Positions 27,096 to 37,333 of a DNA stretch of 64,000 bases are shown here, one piece after another. Each line of letters opens with the position of its first letter. Within the stretch, counting starts at the first letter, position 1. The notes under the pieces are model-generated. The model was not told the origin of the DNA. It ran no database searches and was given only the letters and a program-made list of their open reading frames with translations. A program made the translations under genes and the position numbers. Origin of the DNA: Pseudomonadota bacterium (GTDB lineage Bacteria > Pseudomonadota > Gammaproteobacteria > Steroidobacterales > Steroidobacteraceae); contig JAEWLQ010000063.1 of the NCBI GenBank assembly GCA_023457495.1, forward strand, positions 1-64,000, given 5' to 3'.

Positions 27096-28682
27096 ATGAA
27101 TCCAAAGGCCCAACTTCTCCGCCTGCGCCCGCTGCTGGGTGCATTGTTGCTCTCGATGATGTTGACCGCGTGCGGCGGGGGAGACGGCGGTTCGGCGCCC
27201 ACGCCACCACCGGCGCCACCGCCCGGACCGCCACCCGGACCTCCCATCAGCGGACCGGCGTGGCCGCAATTCAGTCGCGACGCGCAGCACACGGCGGTGA
27301 GCGCCATCGCGACGCCCGCGCTCAATCGCATCATCTGGCAGACCTCGGTGGACCTGCAGCAGACATTGGTGGGCGGTCAGTACCTGCTCACCCATTACGG
27401 TTCGCCGATCATTTCTGCGAACAACACCGTGCTCGTGCCGGTGAAGACCACGGCGCAGGGCGCGTTTCGCATCGACGCGCGCAGCGGCGTCAATGGCGGA
27501 TTGATCTGGAGCGCCGCCAGCGACTACGTCGTGCCGCCGCACAACTGGTTCCCGAGCTACAACCTGACGCTGACCTCGAACGGTCGGCTCTATGCGCCGG
27601 GCGCGGGTGGCAAGGTCTTCTACCGGGAAAACGTCGACTCGGCCGCGGGCGCGCTGCAGACCTCGGTGTTCTACGGCGCGAGCGTCTACTCGGGCGCGCA
27701 GGCGGAGCTGAACAACACCGTCATGATCAGCACTCCGATCACGGTGGATCCGGCCGGCAATGCCTGGTTCGGTTTCTACGTCACGGCGGCGAACTCCGCG
27801 GGCCTGAGCAGCGGCGTTGCGCGACTGTCCGCCACGGGCAGCGGCACCTGGCAGCCCGCCAGCACGCTGGCCAATGACGTCGGCATCGATCGCGTCGCGA
27901 TGAACAGCGCGCCGGCGCTTTCCAACGATGGCGCGACTCTCTACGTGGCGGTCAGCAATTCCGCGGGCCGGGGCTATCTGCTCGCGTTGGACAGCGCGAC
28001 GCTCGCCACCACGGGCCGGGTGGCGTTGATGGATCCGAACCTCGGAACGCCGGCGCTGATCTCCGCCAATGCGACCTCCTCACCGGTCGTGGGACCCGAC
28101 GGCGACGTGTACTTCGGCGTACTGGAAGCGAACCTGCCATCGCACAACAACCGCGGCTGGCTGCTGCATTTCAATTCGACCCTCACGCAGACGAAGATCC
28201 CGGGCTCGTTCGGTTGGGACAACACGCCCACCGTCGTGCCGGCCTCCGCCGTGCCGTCCTACACCGGCACCTCGACCTATCTACTGGCGACGAAGTACAA
28301 CAACTACGGCGGCGCGGGCAGCGGCAACGGCCAGAATCGCATGGCGATCCTCGATCCGTTCGCGGAGCTGCCTGACCCGATCTCCGGCCGCCAGGTCATG
28401 GCGGAGGTGATGACGATCCTCGGCCCGACTCCGGACGCGACCTATGCCGGTGGAGTGCGGGAGTGGTGCGTCAACACGGCCGCTTTCGATCCGGCCACGC
28501 GTTCGATGCTCGTCAACAACGAAGACGGCTACCTGTATCGCTGGGACCTGTCGACCAACCAGCTTTCGCAACGCATCCGCTTCAACAATGGTCTCGGGCA
28601 GTCCTACACGCCGACCGCCATCGGCGCCGACGGGACTATCTACTCCATCAACGCGGGAGTGTTGTTCGCCGTCGGGCTCTAG
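27096..28682 (+). CDS. Lipoprotein with PQQ-type beta-propeller repeats
   Basis: The 528-residue protein has a lipoprotein signal (LLLSMMLTAC-GGG) followed by a Pro/Gly-rich linker (PPPAPPPGPPPGPP). A WPQFSRDAQHTA motif and repeated blades then resemble the PQQ/quinoprotein propeller (LIWSAASDYVVPPH, YLYRWDLSTNQLSQRI). It is probably anchored in a periplasm-facing membrane leaflet. The propeller may bind a ligand rather than PQQ, since no catalytic or PQQ-ligating set is evident. It lies directly upstream of a PQQ dehydrogenase gene, 85 bases away, and might be an accessory protein. Confidence 0.75.
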   Translation: MNPKAQLLRLRPLLGALLLSMMLTACGGGDGGSAPTPPPAPPPGPPPGPPISGPAWPQFSRDAQHTAVSAIATPALNRIIWQTSVDLQQTLVGGQYLLTHYGSPIISANNTVLVPVKTTAQGAFRIDARSGVNGGLIWSAASDYVVPPHNWFPSYNLTLTSNGRLYAPGAGGKVFYRENVDSAAGALQTSVFYGASVYSGAQAELNNTVMISTPITVDPAGNAWFGFYVTAANSAGLSSGVARLSATGSGTWQPASTLANDVGIDRVAMNSAPALSNDGATLYVAVSNSAGRGYLLALDSATLATTGRVALMDPNLGTPALISANATSSPVVGPDGDVYFGVLEANLPSHNNRGWLLHFNSTLTQTKIPGSFGWDNTPTVVPASAVPSYTGTSTYLLATKYNNYGGAGSGNGQNRMAILDPFAELPDPISGRQVMAEVMTILGPTPDATYAGGVREWCVNTAAFDPATRSMLVNNEDGYLYRWDLSTNQLSQRIRFNNGLGQSYTPTAIGADGTIYSINAGVLFAVGL

Positions 28683-28767
28683 AGTCGCTCGTCCCGCATT
28701 CCGTTTGAGTCGGATGGGGAATCGTGCTGAAGTCCACGGTGACACGGTGACCTGAGAGGCAATCCCG

Positions 28768-30918
28768 ATGCGTGTTCCGGGTCTTGTTGCGACCGGCCTG
28801 CTGCTCGCGGCGAACGCCGTGACCGCGACCGCGACGGACGACGCGGCCCTCGCCAACGAGGCGGACGGCCGCAACTGGCCGGCTTACGGCCGAACCTTCA
28901 GCGAGTCTCACTACAGCCCGCTCGCGACGGTCAACCGCGAGACGGTGCCGCGCCTGAACCTCGCCTGGACGCTCGACCTCGACGTCACGGACAACCTCTC
29001 GACGCCGCTTGCGGTGGATGGCGTCATCTACGTCGCCTCGGGATACAGCCTCGTGCACGCGGTCGATGCGAAGACCGGCAAGCTCCTGTGGCGTTACGAC
29101 CCGGAGGTGGTGAAGGTCGCGGGCGCCAAGCTGCGCGCCGGTTCGGGAGTTCGCGGCCTGTCGATCTCAAAGGGGCGGCTGTTCGTCGGCACGCTCGATG
29201 GCCGCCTGATCGCGATCGACGCGAAGTCGGGCAAGCCGGTGTGGACGGTGCAGGCCGTCGATGCGGGTGATGGCGCTGTCATCTCGGGTCCGCCGCGCGT
29301 GTTCAAGGACAAGGTGCTCATCGGCTTCGGCGGCGGCGATCTCGGTGCGGTGCGCGGCCATGTCACTGCCTACGACGCGGCCACGGGCAAACAAGCCTGG
29401 CGCTGGTGGACCATTCCCGGCGATCCGGCCAAGGGCTTCGAGAACAAGGCCATGGAGATGGCGGCGAAGACCTGGACCGGTGAGTGGTGGAAGCACGGTG
29501 GCGGCGGCGCCGTGTGGAACGCGATGACCTACGACCCCGAGTTCAACCGCATTTACCTGGGAGTCGGAAGCGGAAGTCCGTGGAACTGGAAGATCCGCAG
29601 CCCTGGCGGCGGCGACAACCTGTTCCTGAGCTCGGTGGTCGCGCTCGACGCCGATACCGGCGAGTACGCCTGGCATTTCCAGGCCACACCGGGCGACGCG
29701 TGGAACTACGACTCCGCGACGGACATGACGCTCGCGACGCTGAATATCGGCGGCGCGCCGCGCAAGGTCCTGATGCATGCGCCGAAGAACGGATTCTTCT
29801 ACGTCCTCGACCGGAACGACGGCACGCTCATCTCGGCGAAGAAGCTCGGGAAGGTCACCTGGGCCGAGCGCGTCGATGCTTCCACGGGGCGACCTGTCCT
29901 GGCGCCCGATGCGCGATACGAGACCGGGACGGTGTCGCTATGGCCGGGTTCGCAAGGAGCGCACAACCGGAGTTCGCAAGCATTCAGTCCAAGAACCGGT
30001 CTCGTTTACGTGCCGATGAGCGAGATGTCGTCGGTCTTTGGAGGCGACATCGACCCGAAGAGCTGGAATCCATTGCCGGCATCCGTGCAGTTCAGCGGCT
30101 TTCCCAGTGCCGACGATGCGCCCGCGGATGCGGGCAAGAGCTACCTGGTCGCGTGGGATCCCGCGAAGCAGCAGCCGAGGTGGCAACAGTCCACGCCCGG
30201 TACGGTGAACGGCGGCGCGCTCGCAACCGGCGGCGACCTCGTCTTCCAGGGGCAGGCCGACGGCTACATCAACGCCTACGACGCCGCGGGTGGGCGCAAG
30301 CTCTGGTCGTTCTACGCGGCCACCGCCGCACTCGGCGCGCCGATCACGTTCGCGGTCGGCAAGGCGCAGTATGTCGTCATTCTCACCGGGCCGACGCACG
30401 GCGAGACCCGCTTCGGGTGGGATTCACGCGCGCATCCGCGGCGGTTGCTCGCGTTCACGCTCGACGGCACGGCCAAACTACCGCCGACGCCGCCACCGGT
30501 GTTCTCGCAGCCGCTGGATGGGCCCGAGGTGACGCTGGATTCCGCGCTCGTGCAGGAAGGGACCCGCCAGTGGTCGCGTTGTCAGCATTGCCACGGTCCG
30601 GGCGCGGTCGCCGGCGGAACGGCGCCGGACCTGCGCGCTTCGCAGCTCGTACTGGATAGAACGCGATTCGGGACCGTGGTCCGGGCGGGCGTCGCGGAGC
30701 GGGGCATGCCCGCCTACGGCGAGCTCAGCGATCGGGAGCTCGAGTCTCTGCAGCACTACATCCGTTACCGGGCGCGGCTCGCGACGCGGGCGGGTGGGGT
30801 GGCGCCGGCGGTCGCAACGCCATCCGGAGATGTCGGCAAACCCACCGAGTCACCGGCGGAGGAAAAGCGGGCGCCCGGATCGCTCGAATCGACCGGCGCA
30901 CCTCCACCGCCTCAGTGA
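28768..30918 (+). CDS. PQQ-dependent dehydrogenase with C-terminal cytochrome c domain
   Basis: The 716-residue periplasmic quinohemoprotein alcohol dehydrogenase-like protein has a signal peptide (ending near AVTATA). An eight-bladed propeller follows, with WPAYGRTFSESHYSPL, LFVGTLDGRLIAIDAKSGK and VLMHAPKNGFFYVLDRNDG. A haem-binding CQHCH motif lies at residues 605-609. The Pro-rich tail (after residue about 660) is unusual. Two departures from the family stand out: the vicinal Cys pair expected before blade two (around residue 123) is absent, and the expected catalytic Asp of the WDY motif appears as Asn313. Activity on classical alcohols is therefore uncertain. Confidence 0.85.
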   Translation: MRVPGLVATGLLLAANAVTATATDDAALANEADGRNWPAYGRTFSESHYSPLATVNRETVPRLNLAWTLDLDVTDNLSTPLAVDGVIYVASGYSLVHAVDAKTGKLLWRYDPEVVKVAGAKLRAGSGVRGLSISKGRLFVGTLDGRLIAIDAKSGKPVWTVQAVDAGDGAVISGPPRVFKDKVLIGFGGGDLGAVRGHVTAYDAATGKQAWRWWTIPGDPAKGFENKAMEMAAKTWTGEWWKHGGGGAVWNAMTYDPEFNRIYLGVGSGSPWNWKIRSPGGGDNLFLSSVVALDADTGEYAWHFQATPGDAWNYDSATDMTLATLNIGGAPRKVLMHAPKNGFFYVLDRNDGTLISAKKLGKVTWAERVDASTGRPVLAPDARYETGTVSLWPGSQGAHNRSSQAFSPRTGLVYVPMSEMSSVFGGDIDPKSWNPLPASVQFSGFPSADDAPADAGKSYLVAWDPAKQQPRWQQSTPGTVNGGALATGGDLVFQGQADGYINAYDAAGGRKLWSFYAATAALGAPITFAVGKAQYVVILTGPTHGETRFGWDSRAHPRRLLAFTLDGTAKLPPTPPPVFSQPLDGPEVTLDSALVQEGTRQWSRCQHCHGPGAVAGGTAPDLRASQLVLDRTRFGTVVRAGVAERGMPAYGELSDRELESLQHYIRYRARLATRAGGVAPAVATPSGDVGKPTESPAEEKRAPGSLESTGAPPPPQ

Positions 30919-31080
30919 GCATCCTCAGAAAGAGATTGGAGGGGCACCGGGTCAAGCGCGTGGCGGGCTAGTTTGGCCGCCGCTGTCGCAGTCGATTGCG
31001 ATTCACGACTCGACAAGCAAGTCCGCCGGCAGCATCATTTCTCCGCGGGGATATCCGGTGACTGACTCCACGGAGGCGGA

Positions 31081-31440
31081 ATGAACGCGAATCTTCAGGA
31101 CACGAGTCTCGAGCGCAACAAGACTTTCACCAACGTCGTCTACGCGCTGTACGCGTGCTCGCTGATCACGGGCGTGACGTTTTTCGTCGCGGTGGTGCTC
31201 AACTACATCAAGCGCGACGACGTGATGGGGACGTTCCTCGAAAGCCACTTCCGCTGGCAGATTCGTACCTTCTGGTTCTCGTGCCTGTGGGCCGTGGTCG
31301 GCTTCATCACGATGCCGATCCTCGTCGGTTTCGCCATCTGGTTCGCACAGTTCATCTGGTTCGTCTATCGAATCGCCAAAGGCTGGATGCGGCTCAACGA
31401 AGACAAGCCGATGTACGTCCAGTGGAGCTCTCCCGCCTGA
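31081..31440 (+). CDS. Small DUF4870/Tic20-like membrane protein
   Basis: The 119-residue protein has two or three hydrophobic helices (VVYALYACSLITGVTFFVAV; LWAVVGFITMPILVGFAIWF; AQFIWFVYRI) and the ESHFRWQIRTFW motif typical of DUF4870 proteins. Its function is unknown; it is inferred to sit in the inner membrane. It is followed by 200 bases in which I see no gene, then the MetF-like gene. Confidence 0.8.
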   Translation: MNANLQDTSLERNKTFTNVVYALYACSLITGVTFFVAVVLNYIKRDDVMGTFLESHFRWQIRTFWFSCLWAVVGFITMPILVGFAIWFAQFIWFVYRIAKGWMRLNEDKPMYVQWSSPA

Positions 31441-31640
31441 GGCAACGACCCACGTTCCGTGGGTCAGTCATCCGCCGCAACGTGAGCCACGCGCCAGATT
31501 GTTTGGCGGTGGCGATGCGCTCGCGATCGAGTTTTCCTTCGCGAATTCCTCACATCCACACAAGCGATTTTTGCCGGCGCGATGCGGCGGCTAACGTGCG
31601 CACGACTTTCCAGGCGCCGCGACGCGGCCGAGGGCGGTTG

Positions 31641-32576
31641 ATGGGCGCGGCGACGAATCCGGCGAGTGTGGTGGCAGCGGAGACTCGCGCGCGGCGCTTG
31701 AGTGAATTCGTCGCGGGGGGTTCCACCGAGGTCACGACGCACGACGGGAAACTGCTCGAGGAATTCGCGTCGCTGCTGCCGGCGGGCTACAGCGTTTACG
31801 TCGCGCACACGCCGAGGGCCGAACTCGAGGATGTCGTGCGAGTGGCCCTGCGCCTCAAATCGCTCGGGCTGCGCCCGTCGCCACACATCGTTGCCCGGCG
31901 CGTGACGAATCTTGCGCGGCTGCGCGCCGCGCTGATGGAGTTGGGTGATGCCGGTGTCGACCAGGCGTTGCTGATCGCCGGTGATCGCGCCGTCCCGGAT
32001 GGCGCATTCACCAGCACGCTGGAACTGCTCGAATCCGGCGCGGTGCAGGAGGCCGGGATCCGGCGCATCGGTGTCGCCGGCCATCCCGAGGGGCATCCAT
32101 CGGTCCCGGATGCCGTGCTTCTCGATGCGCTCGTGCGCAAGCAGGCTTTCGCCGTACGGGACGGCATTCAGATGCACATCGCGACCCAGTTCGGGTTCGA
32201 TTCCGGGACCCTGGGGCGATGGGAGCGGGAGCTCGGATTGGCCGGGGTCGCGTTGCCGATTCATGCCGGAGTGGCGGGGCCGACTCCACTCGCCAGGCTC
32301 ATGAGATATGCCCTGCAATGCGGCGTCGGGGCATCCCTCAAGGCGGTGGTCGGAAACTCCTTGTCCCTCAGTCGGTTACCTCAACTTGTGACCAAGGCCG
32401 ACGAAATGCTCATGGGCGTCTACGCGGCCAAGCATCTGAATCCCGATTCGCGTATCTTTGCGCCCCATTTCTTCGCGTTCGGCGGCATTTTGGAGACCGC
32501 TCGCTGGTTACGCGCGGTGATCGAGGGCTCCTTCGAGCTGAACGCAGCGGGAAGGGGTTTTTCCATAACGACTTGA
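31641..32576 (+). CDS. Divergent methylenetetrahydrofolate reductase-like protein
   Basis: The 311-residue protein resembles the MTHFR TIM barrel: VYVAHTPRAELEDVVRVALR, PHIVARRVTNLARL, LLIAGDRAVPDGAFTSTLEL, MHIATQFGFDS and the final FFAFGGILETARWL. It is distant from the canonical-type MetF at 43459. I start at the ATG at 31641; the frame is open much further upstream but without family-like residues. It heads the one-carbon island. Likely roles are flavin-dependent interconversion of methyl- and methylene-tetrahydrofolate, or a dedicated catabolic variant that oxidises methyl-THF. Confidence 0.75.
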   Translation: MGAATNPASVVAAETRARRLSEFVAGGSTEVTTHDGKLLEEFASLLPAGYSVYVAHTPRAELEDVVRVALRLKSLGLRPSPHIVARRVTNLARLRAALMELGDAGVDQALLIAGDRAVPDGAFTSTLELLESGAVQEAGIRRIGVAGHPEGHPSVPDAVLLDALVRKQAFAVRDGIQMHIATQFGFDSGTLGRWERELGLAGVALPIHAGVAGPTPLARLMRYALQCGVGASLKAVVGNSLSLSRLPQLVTKADEMLMGVYAAKHLNPDSRIFAPHFFAFGGILETARWLRAVIEGSFELNAAGRGFSITT

Positions 32577-32583
32577 GTTGGGC

Positions 32584-33543
32584 ATGCCGGGCAAAGAGAA
32601 GAGTGCACTCATCTGCGGATCGGTCGCATACGACACCATCATGGTGTTCCCGGATCGCTTTCGCACACACATCCTCCCTGACAAGTTGCACATGCTCAAC
32701 GTGGCCTTCCTCGTGCCGCAGATGCGGCGGGAGTTCGGTGGCTGCGCGGGCAACATTGCCTACAACCTCGGCTTGCTCGGCGAGCGTGGCTACCCGATGG
32801 GCGGCATCGGTTCCGATTTCGGACCGTACAGCGAGTGGATGAAGAAGGTCGGAATCTCCGAGAAGTACCTCGTGACGATCCCCGAAGAGCATTGCGCGCA
32901 GGCCTTCATCACCACCGATCTGGACGACAACCAGATCACGGCCTTCCACCCCGGCGCCATGAATCATTCCTGGCGGATCAAGGTCCCGGCGAATGACGAT
33001 ATATCGATCGGTGTGATCGCCCCTGACAGCCGCGAGGGTATGCTGCAGCACGCCGAACAGTTCAAGGCGGCCAACATTCCCTTCATTTTCGATCCGGGCC
33101 AGGCGATGCCGCTGTTCTCGGGCGATGACTTCCGCCGCTTCATCTCGATCGCCGATTGGCTCGCGGTGAACGACTACGAGTGGCACCTGCTGCAGGAGCG
33201 CACGGGCTGGTCGGCGGCGGACTGCGCGAAGCACGTGAAGGCGCTGATCATCACGCGCGGCGCCGAGGGTTCGGTGATCCACGCGAACGGCAAGGAACAC
33301 CACATTCCCTGCGCCAAGGCGCGCGAAGTGGTCGACCCGACGGGCTGCGGCGACGCGTACCGCGCCGGACTCATCCACGGCATCCTGCGCGGACTCGATT
33401 GGGAGACGACGGGTCGCATCGCCTCGCTCATGGGCGCTTTCAAGATCGCCGTGCGCGGCACGCAGAATCACACGTTCACCCGCGCGGAGTTCGCGCAGGC
33501 GTATGCGGCAGCCTTCGGTGAGCCGCTGCGCGCCGCGAGCTGA
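32584..33543 (+). CDS. PfkB-family kinase, probably adenosine kinase
   Basis: The 319-residue ribokinase-fold enzyme has the N-terminal ALICGSVAYDTIMVF, the GGCAGNIAYNLGLLG substrate motif and the ATP/catalytic signature VVDPTGCGDAYRAGL with the base Asp. Position between a MetF-like gene and metK-ahcY suggests it phosphorylates adenosine, the product of SAH hydrolysis, which would pull the methyl cycle forward. A sugar substrate cannot be ruled out. An in-frame TTG lies two codons upstream of the chosen ATG. Confidence 0.8.
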   Translation: MPGKEKSALICGSVAYDTIMVFPDRFRTHILPDKLHMLNVAFLVPQMRREFGGCAGNIAYNLGLLGERGYPMGGIGSDFGPYSEWMKKVGISEKYLVTIPEEHCAQAFITTDLDDNQITAFHPGAMNHSWRIKVPANDDISIGVIAPDSREGMLQHAEQFKAANIPFIFDPGQAMPLFSGDDFRRFISIADWLAVNDYEWHLLQERTGWSAADCAKHVKALIITRGAEGSVIHANGKEHHIPCAKAREVVDPTGCGDAYRAGLIHGILRGLDWETTGRIASLMGAFKIAVRGTQNHTFTRAEFAQAYAAAFGEPLRAAS

Positions 33544-33590
33544 GCGACGCATTTACATCTACAACGGATTGGCAGGTTAGAGAGGATCGT

Positions 33591-34769
33591 ATGTCGAACA
33601 GTTTTCTTTTCACCTCGGAGTCGGTTTCGGAAGGACATCCTGACAAGGTCTCCGACCAGATCTCCGATGCGGTGCTCGACGCCATCCTGGCCCAGGACAA
33701 GCACTCGCGCGTGGCCGCGGAGACGCTGTGCAACACCGGCCTCGTGGTGATGGCCGGCGAGATCACCACGAATGCCGTGGTGGACTTCCAGCAGATCGCG
33801 CGTGAGACGATCCGCAACATCGGCTACGACAACACCGACTACGGTATCGACTACAAGGGCTGCGCCGTGCTCGTGGCCTACGACAAGCAGTCGCCCGACA
33901 TCGCGCAGGGCGTGGACGAGGGCAAGGGCCTGAACCTCGAGCAGGGCGCCGGCGACCAGGGCCTGATGTTCGGTTATGCGTGCACCGAGACCGAAGGGCT
34001 CATGCCGCTGCCTATCTACCTCTCGCACCGCCTGGTGGAGAAGCAGGCGCAGCTGCGCAAGTCGGGCAAGCTCAAGTGGCTGCGCCCCGACGCGAAGTCG
34101 CAGGTCACGGTGAAATACGTCGACGGCAAGCCGGGCGAGATCGACACCGTGGTGCTCTCGACCCAGCACCACCCGGAAGTCGAGCACAAGCACCTCGAGC
34201 AGGCGGTGATCGAGGAGATCATCAAGCCGGTGCTCGCGGGGCAGACGCTCTCGAAGAGCATCAAGTACCTGGTGAACCCGACCGGTCGCTTCGTCGTCGG
34301 TGGTCCGCAGGGCGACTGCGGCCTGACGGGCCGCAAGATTATTGTTGATACCTACGGTGGCGCAGCGCCGCACGGCGGTGGCGCGTTCTCGGGCAAGGAT
34401 CCCTCGAAGGTGGACCGCTCGGCGGCCTACGCCGCGCGCTACGTCGCGAAGAACATCGTCGCGGCGGGTCTTGCGAGCAAGTGCCAGGTGCAGATCTCGT
34501 ACGCGATCGGCGTGGCCCAGCCGACCTCGGTGATGGTCACGACCTTCGGCACCGGCAAGGTGTCGGATGAGCGCCTCGAGGCGCTGGTGCGTCAGCACTT
34601 CGACCTGCGCCCGAAGGGCATCGTGCAGATGCTCGACCTGCTGCGGCCTATCTACCTGAAGACGGCGGCCTACGGCCACTTCGGCCGCAACGAGCCCGAG
34701 TTCACCTGGGAGCGCACCGACAAGGCGGCGGATCTCGCCGCGGACGCCGGAGCGCGCAAGACCGCGTAA
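33591..34769 (+). CDS. metK: S-adenosylmethionine synthetase
   Basis: The 392-residue cytosolic enzyme makes S-adenosylmethionine from methionine and ATP. Classic motifs are FTSESVSEGHPDKVSDQISD, GAGDQGLMFGYA, and the P-loop-like GGAAPHGGGAFSGKDPSKVD. Length and both signatures are normal. It is preceded by AGAGAGG. Its TAA stop runs directly into a palindromic repeat (34768-34883) that separates it from the ahcY riboswitch. Confidence 0.97.
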   Translation: MSNSFLFTSESVSEGHPDKVSDQISDAVLDAILAQDKHSRVAAETLCNTGLVVMAGEITTNAVVDFQQIARETIRNIGYDNTDYGIDYKGCAVLVAYDKQSPDIAQGVDEGKGLNLEQGAGDQGLMFGYACTETEGLMPLPIYLSHRLVEKQAQLRKSGKLKWLRPDAKSQVTVKYVDGKPGEIDTVVLSTQHHPEVEHKHLEQAVIEEIIKPVLAGQTLSKSIKYLVNPTGRFVVGGPQGDCGLTGRKIIVDTYGGAAPHGGGAFSGKDPSKVDRSAAYAARYVAKNIVAAGLASKCQVQISYAIGVAQPTSVMVTTFGTGKVSDERLEALVRQHFDLRPKGIVQMLDLLRPIYLKTAAYGHFGRNEPEFTWERTDKAADLAADAGARKTA

Positions 34770-34883
34770 TGGGGACAGTCCCCATTTCCTAGGAAATGGG
34801 GCCGGACCTGGTTGATATAATCTGAACCGGTGCCGCTCCTAGAACAGGTGCGGCACCGTTTCCCGGAAATGGGGTCTGACCCC
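34768..34883. repeat. Palindromic repeat cluster between metK and ahcY riboswitch
   Basis: It contains AATGGGGACAGTCCCCATT, then the perfect palindrome CCATTTCCTAGGAAATGG (34784-34801). A second stem CGGTGCCGC/GCGGCACCG follows (about 34829-34857), and it closes with TGGGGTCTGACCCC. The element begins on the last two bases of the metK stop codon. It shares the TTCCTAGGAAATGGGG core with the element at 60707-60818. Confidence 0.8.
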
Positions 34884-34888
34884 GATCT

Positions 34889-34956
34889 TCGAGGAGCGCT
34901 GCAGCGTCATGGACGCGAGGCTCGAAGGACCGGTGAGTAATTGCAACGGCGCTCTC
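34889..34956 (+). promoter_or_regulatory. S-adenosylhomocysteine riboswitch
   Basis: The conserved SAH-aptamer blocks are present in order: CGAGGAGCGCTGCA (34890-34903), AGGCTCG (34918-34924) and GCAACGGCGCTC (34943-34954). CGAG pairs with CTCG, and GAGCGC pairs with GCGCTC to form the pseudoknot-type architecture of this class. The aptamer ends about 25 bases before ahcY. SAH binding is expected to raise expression of the hydrolase that removes SAH. Confidence 0.92.
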
Positions 34957-34980
34957 TAACTGGAACCTAGAGAGGTATCT

Positions 34981-36396
<1,416 letters not shown>

Positions 36397-36431
36397 GTCA
36401 CCTAACAAACCATTACATCGACAAGGCATCA

Positions 36432-37298
36432 GTGACGGCTCAAATTCTCGACGGTAGGAACGTCGCAGCAAAAGAGAGACAGAGGTCGGCGGCGCGAGCC
36501 GCCGACTTCGTTTCGCGGTTTGGACGAGCGCCCGGCCTCGCGGTCGTGAAGGTCGGCGAAGACCCGGCCTCCGCGGTCTACGTGCGCAACAAGCGCAAGG
36601 CCTGCGAGGAGTGCGGTATCGCCTCGTTCGCATACGACCTGCCGGCGACCACGTCGCGCGAGGAACTGCTCGCGCTGATCGACCGGCTCAACAAGGACGA
36701 CGCCGTCGACGGCATCCTGCTGCAGCTGCCGCTGCCCAAGGGGCTCGACAGCACCGAGATCATGGACACCATCGACCCCGCCAAGGACGTCGATGGATTC
36801 CACCCGACCAACACCGGGTTGTTAGCCCAGAAGCGCCCGGGACTGCGGCCGTGCACCCCCTGGGGCGTGATCCGGCTCGCGAACGAATACCAGATCGACC
36901 TCGTGGGCCTGCGCGCCGTCGTCGTCGGCGCGTCGAACATCGTCGGCCGGCCGATGGCGCTCGAGCTGTTGCTCGCGCGCTCCACGGTCACCGTGTGCCA
37001 CACCGGCACGCGCGACCTGCGGGCCGAAGTCGAGCGCGCGGACCTGGTCGTCGCGGCGGTCGGAAAAGCCGCCTACATCCCAGGTATCTGGATTCGTGAT
37101 GGCGCGATCGTGTTCGACGTCGGAATCAACCGCCTGCCTGACGGAAAACTGGCCGGCGACGTGGAATTTGCCGCGGCGGCCGAGCGGGCCGCGTGGATCA
37201 CGCCCGTGCCCGGCGGCGTGGGGCCCATGACGATCGCCATGTTGCTGTCGAATACGGTCGACGCGGCCCTTTCAAGAAAAGGTCATAAGGCAACCTAG
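36432..37298 (+). CDS. folD: Methylenetetrahydrofolate dehydrogenase / cyclohydrolase
   Basis: The 288-residue bifunctional enzyme converts 5,10-methylene-THF to 10-formyl-THF. Visible are the Tyr-x3-Lys catalytic pair in YVRNKRKACEECG, DAVDGILLQLPLPKGL, PAKDVDGFHPTN, the NADP-binding GASNIVGRPMALELL, and PVPGGVGPMTIAMLL. I start at GTG 36432 (VTAQILDGR), preceded by AAGG; the longer frame from 35991 lies over ahcY. It follows ahcY by 35 bases, in line with a one-carbon operon. Confidence 0.95.
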   Translation: MTAQILDGRNVAAKERQRSAARAADFVSRFGRAPGLAVVKVGEDPASAVYVRNKRKACEECGIASFAYDLPATTSREELLALIDRLNKDDAVDGILLQLPLPKGLDSTEIMDTIDPAKDVDGFHPTNTGLLAQKRPGLRPCTPWGVIRLANEYQIDLVGLRAVVVGASNIVGRPMALELLLARSTVTVCHTGTRDLRAEVERADLVVAAVGKAAYIPGIWIRDGAIVFDVGINRLPDGKLAGDVEFAAAAERAAWITPVPGGVGPMTIAMLLSNTVDAALSRKGHKAT

Positions 37299-37333
37299 GG
37301 AGAGGCTGCGGGGTGCGGGTGTAAACTCGGCCC

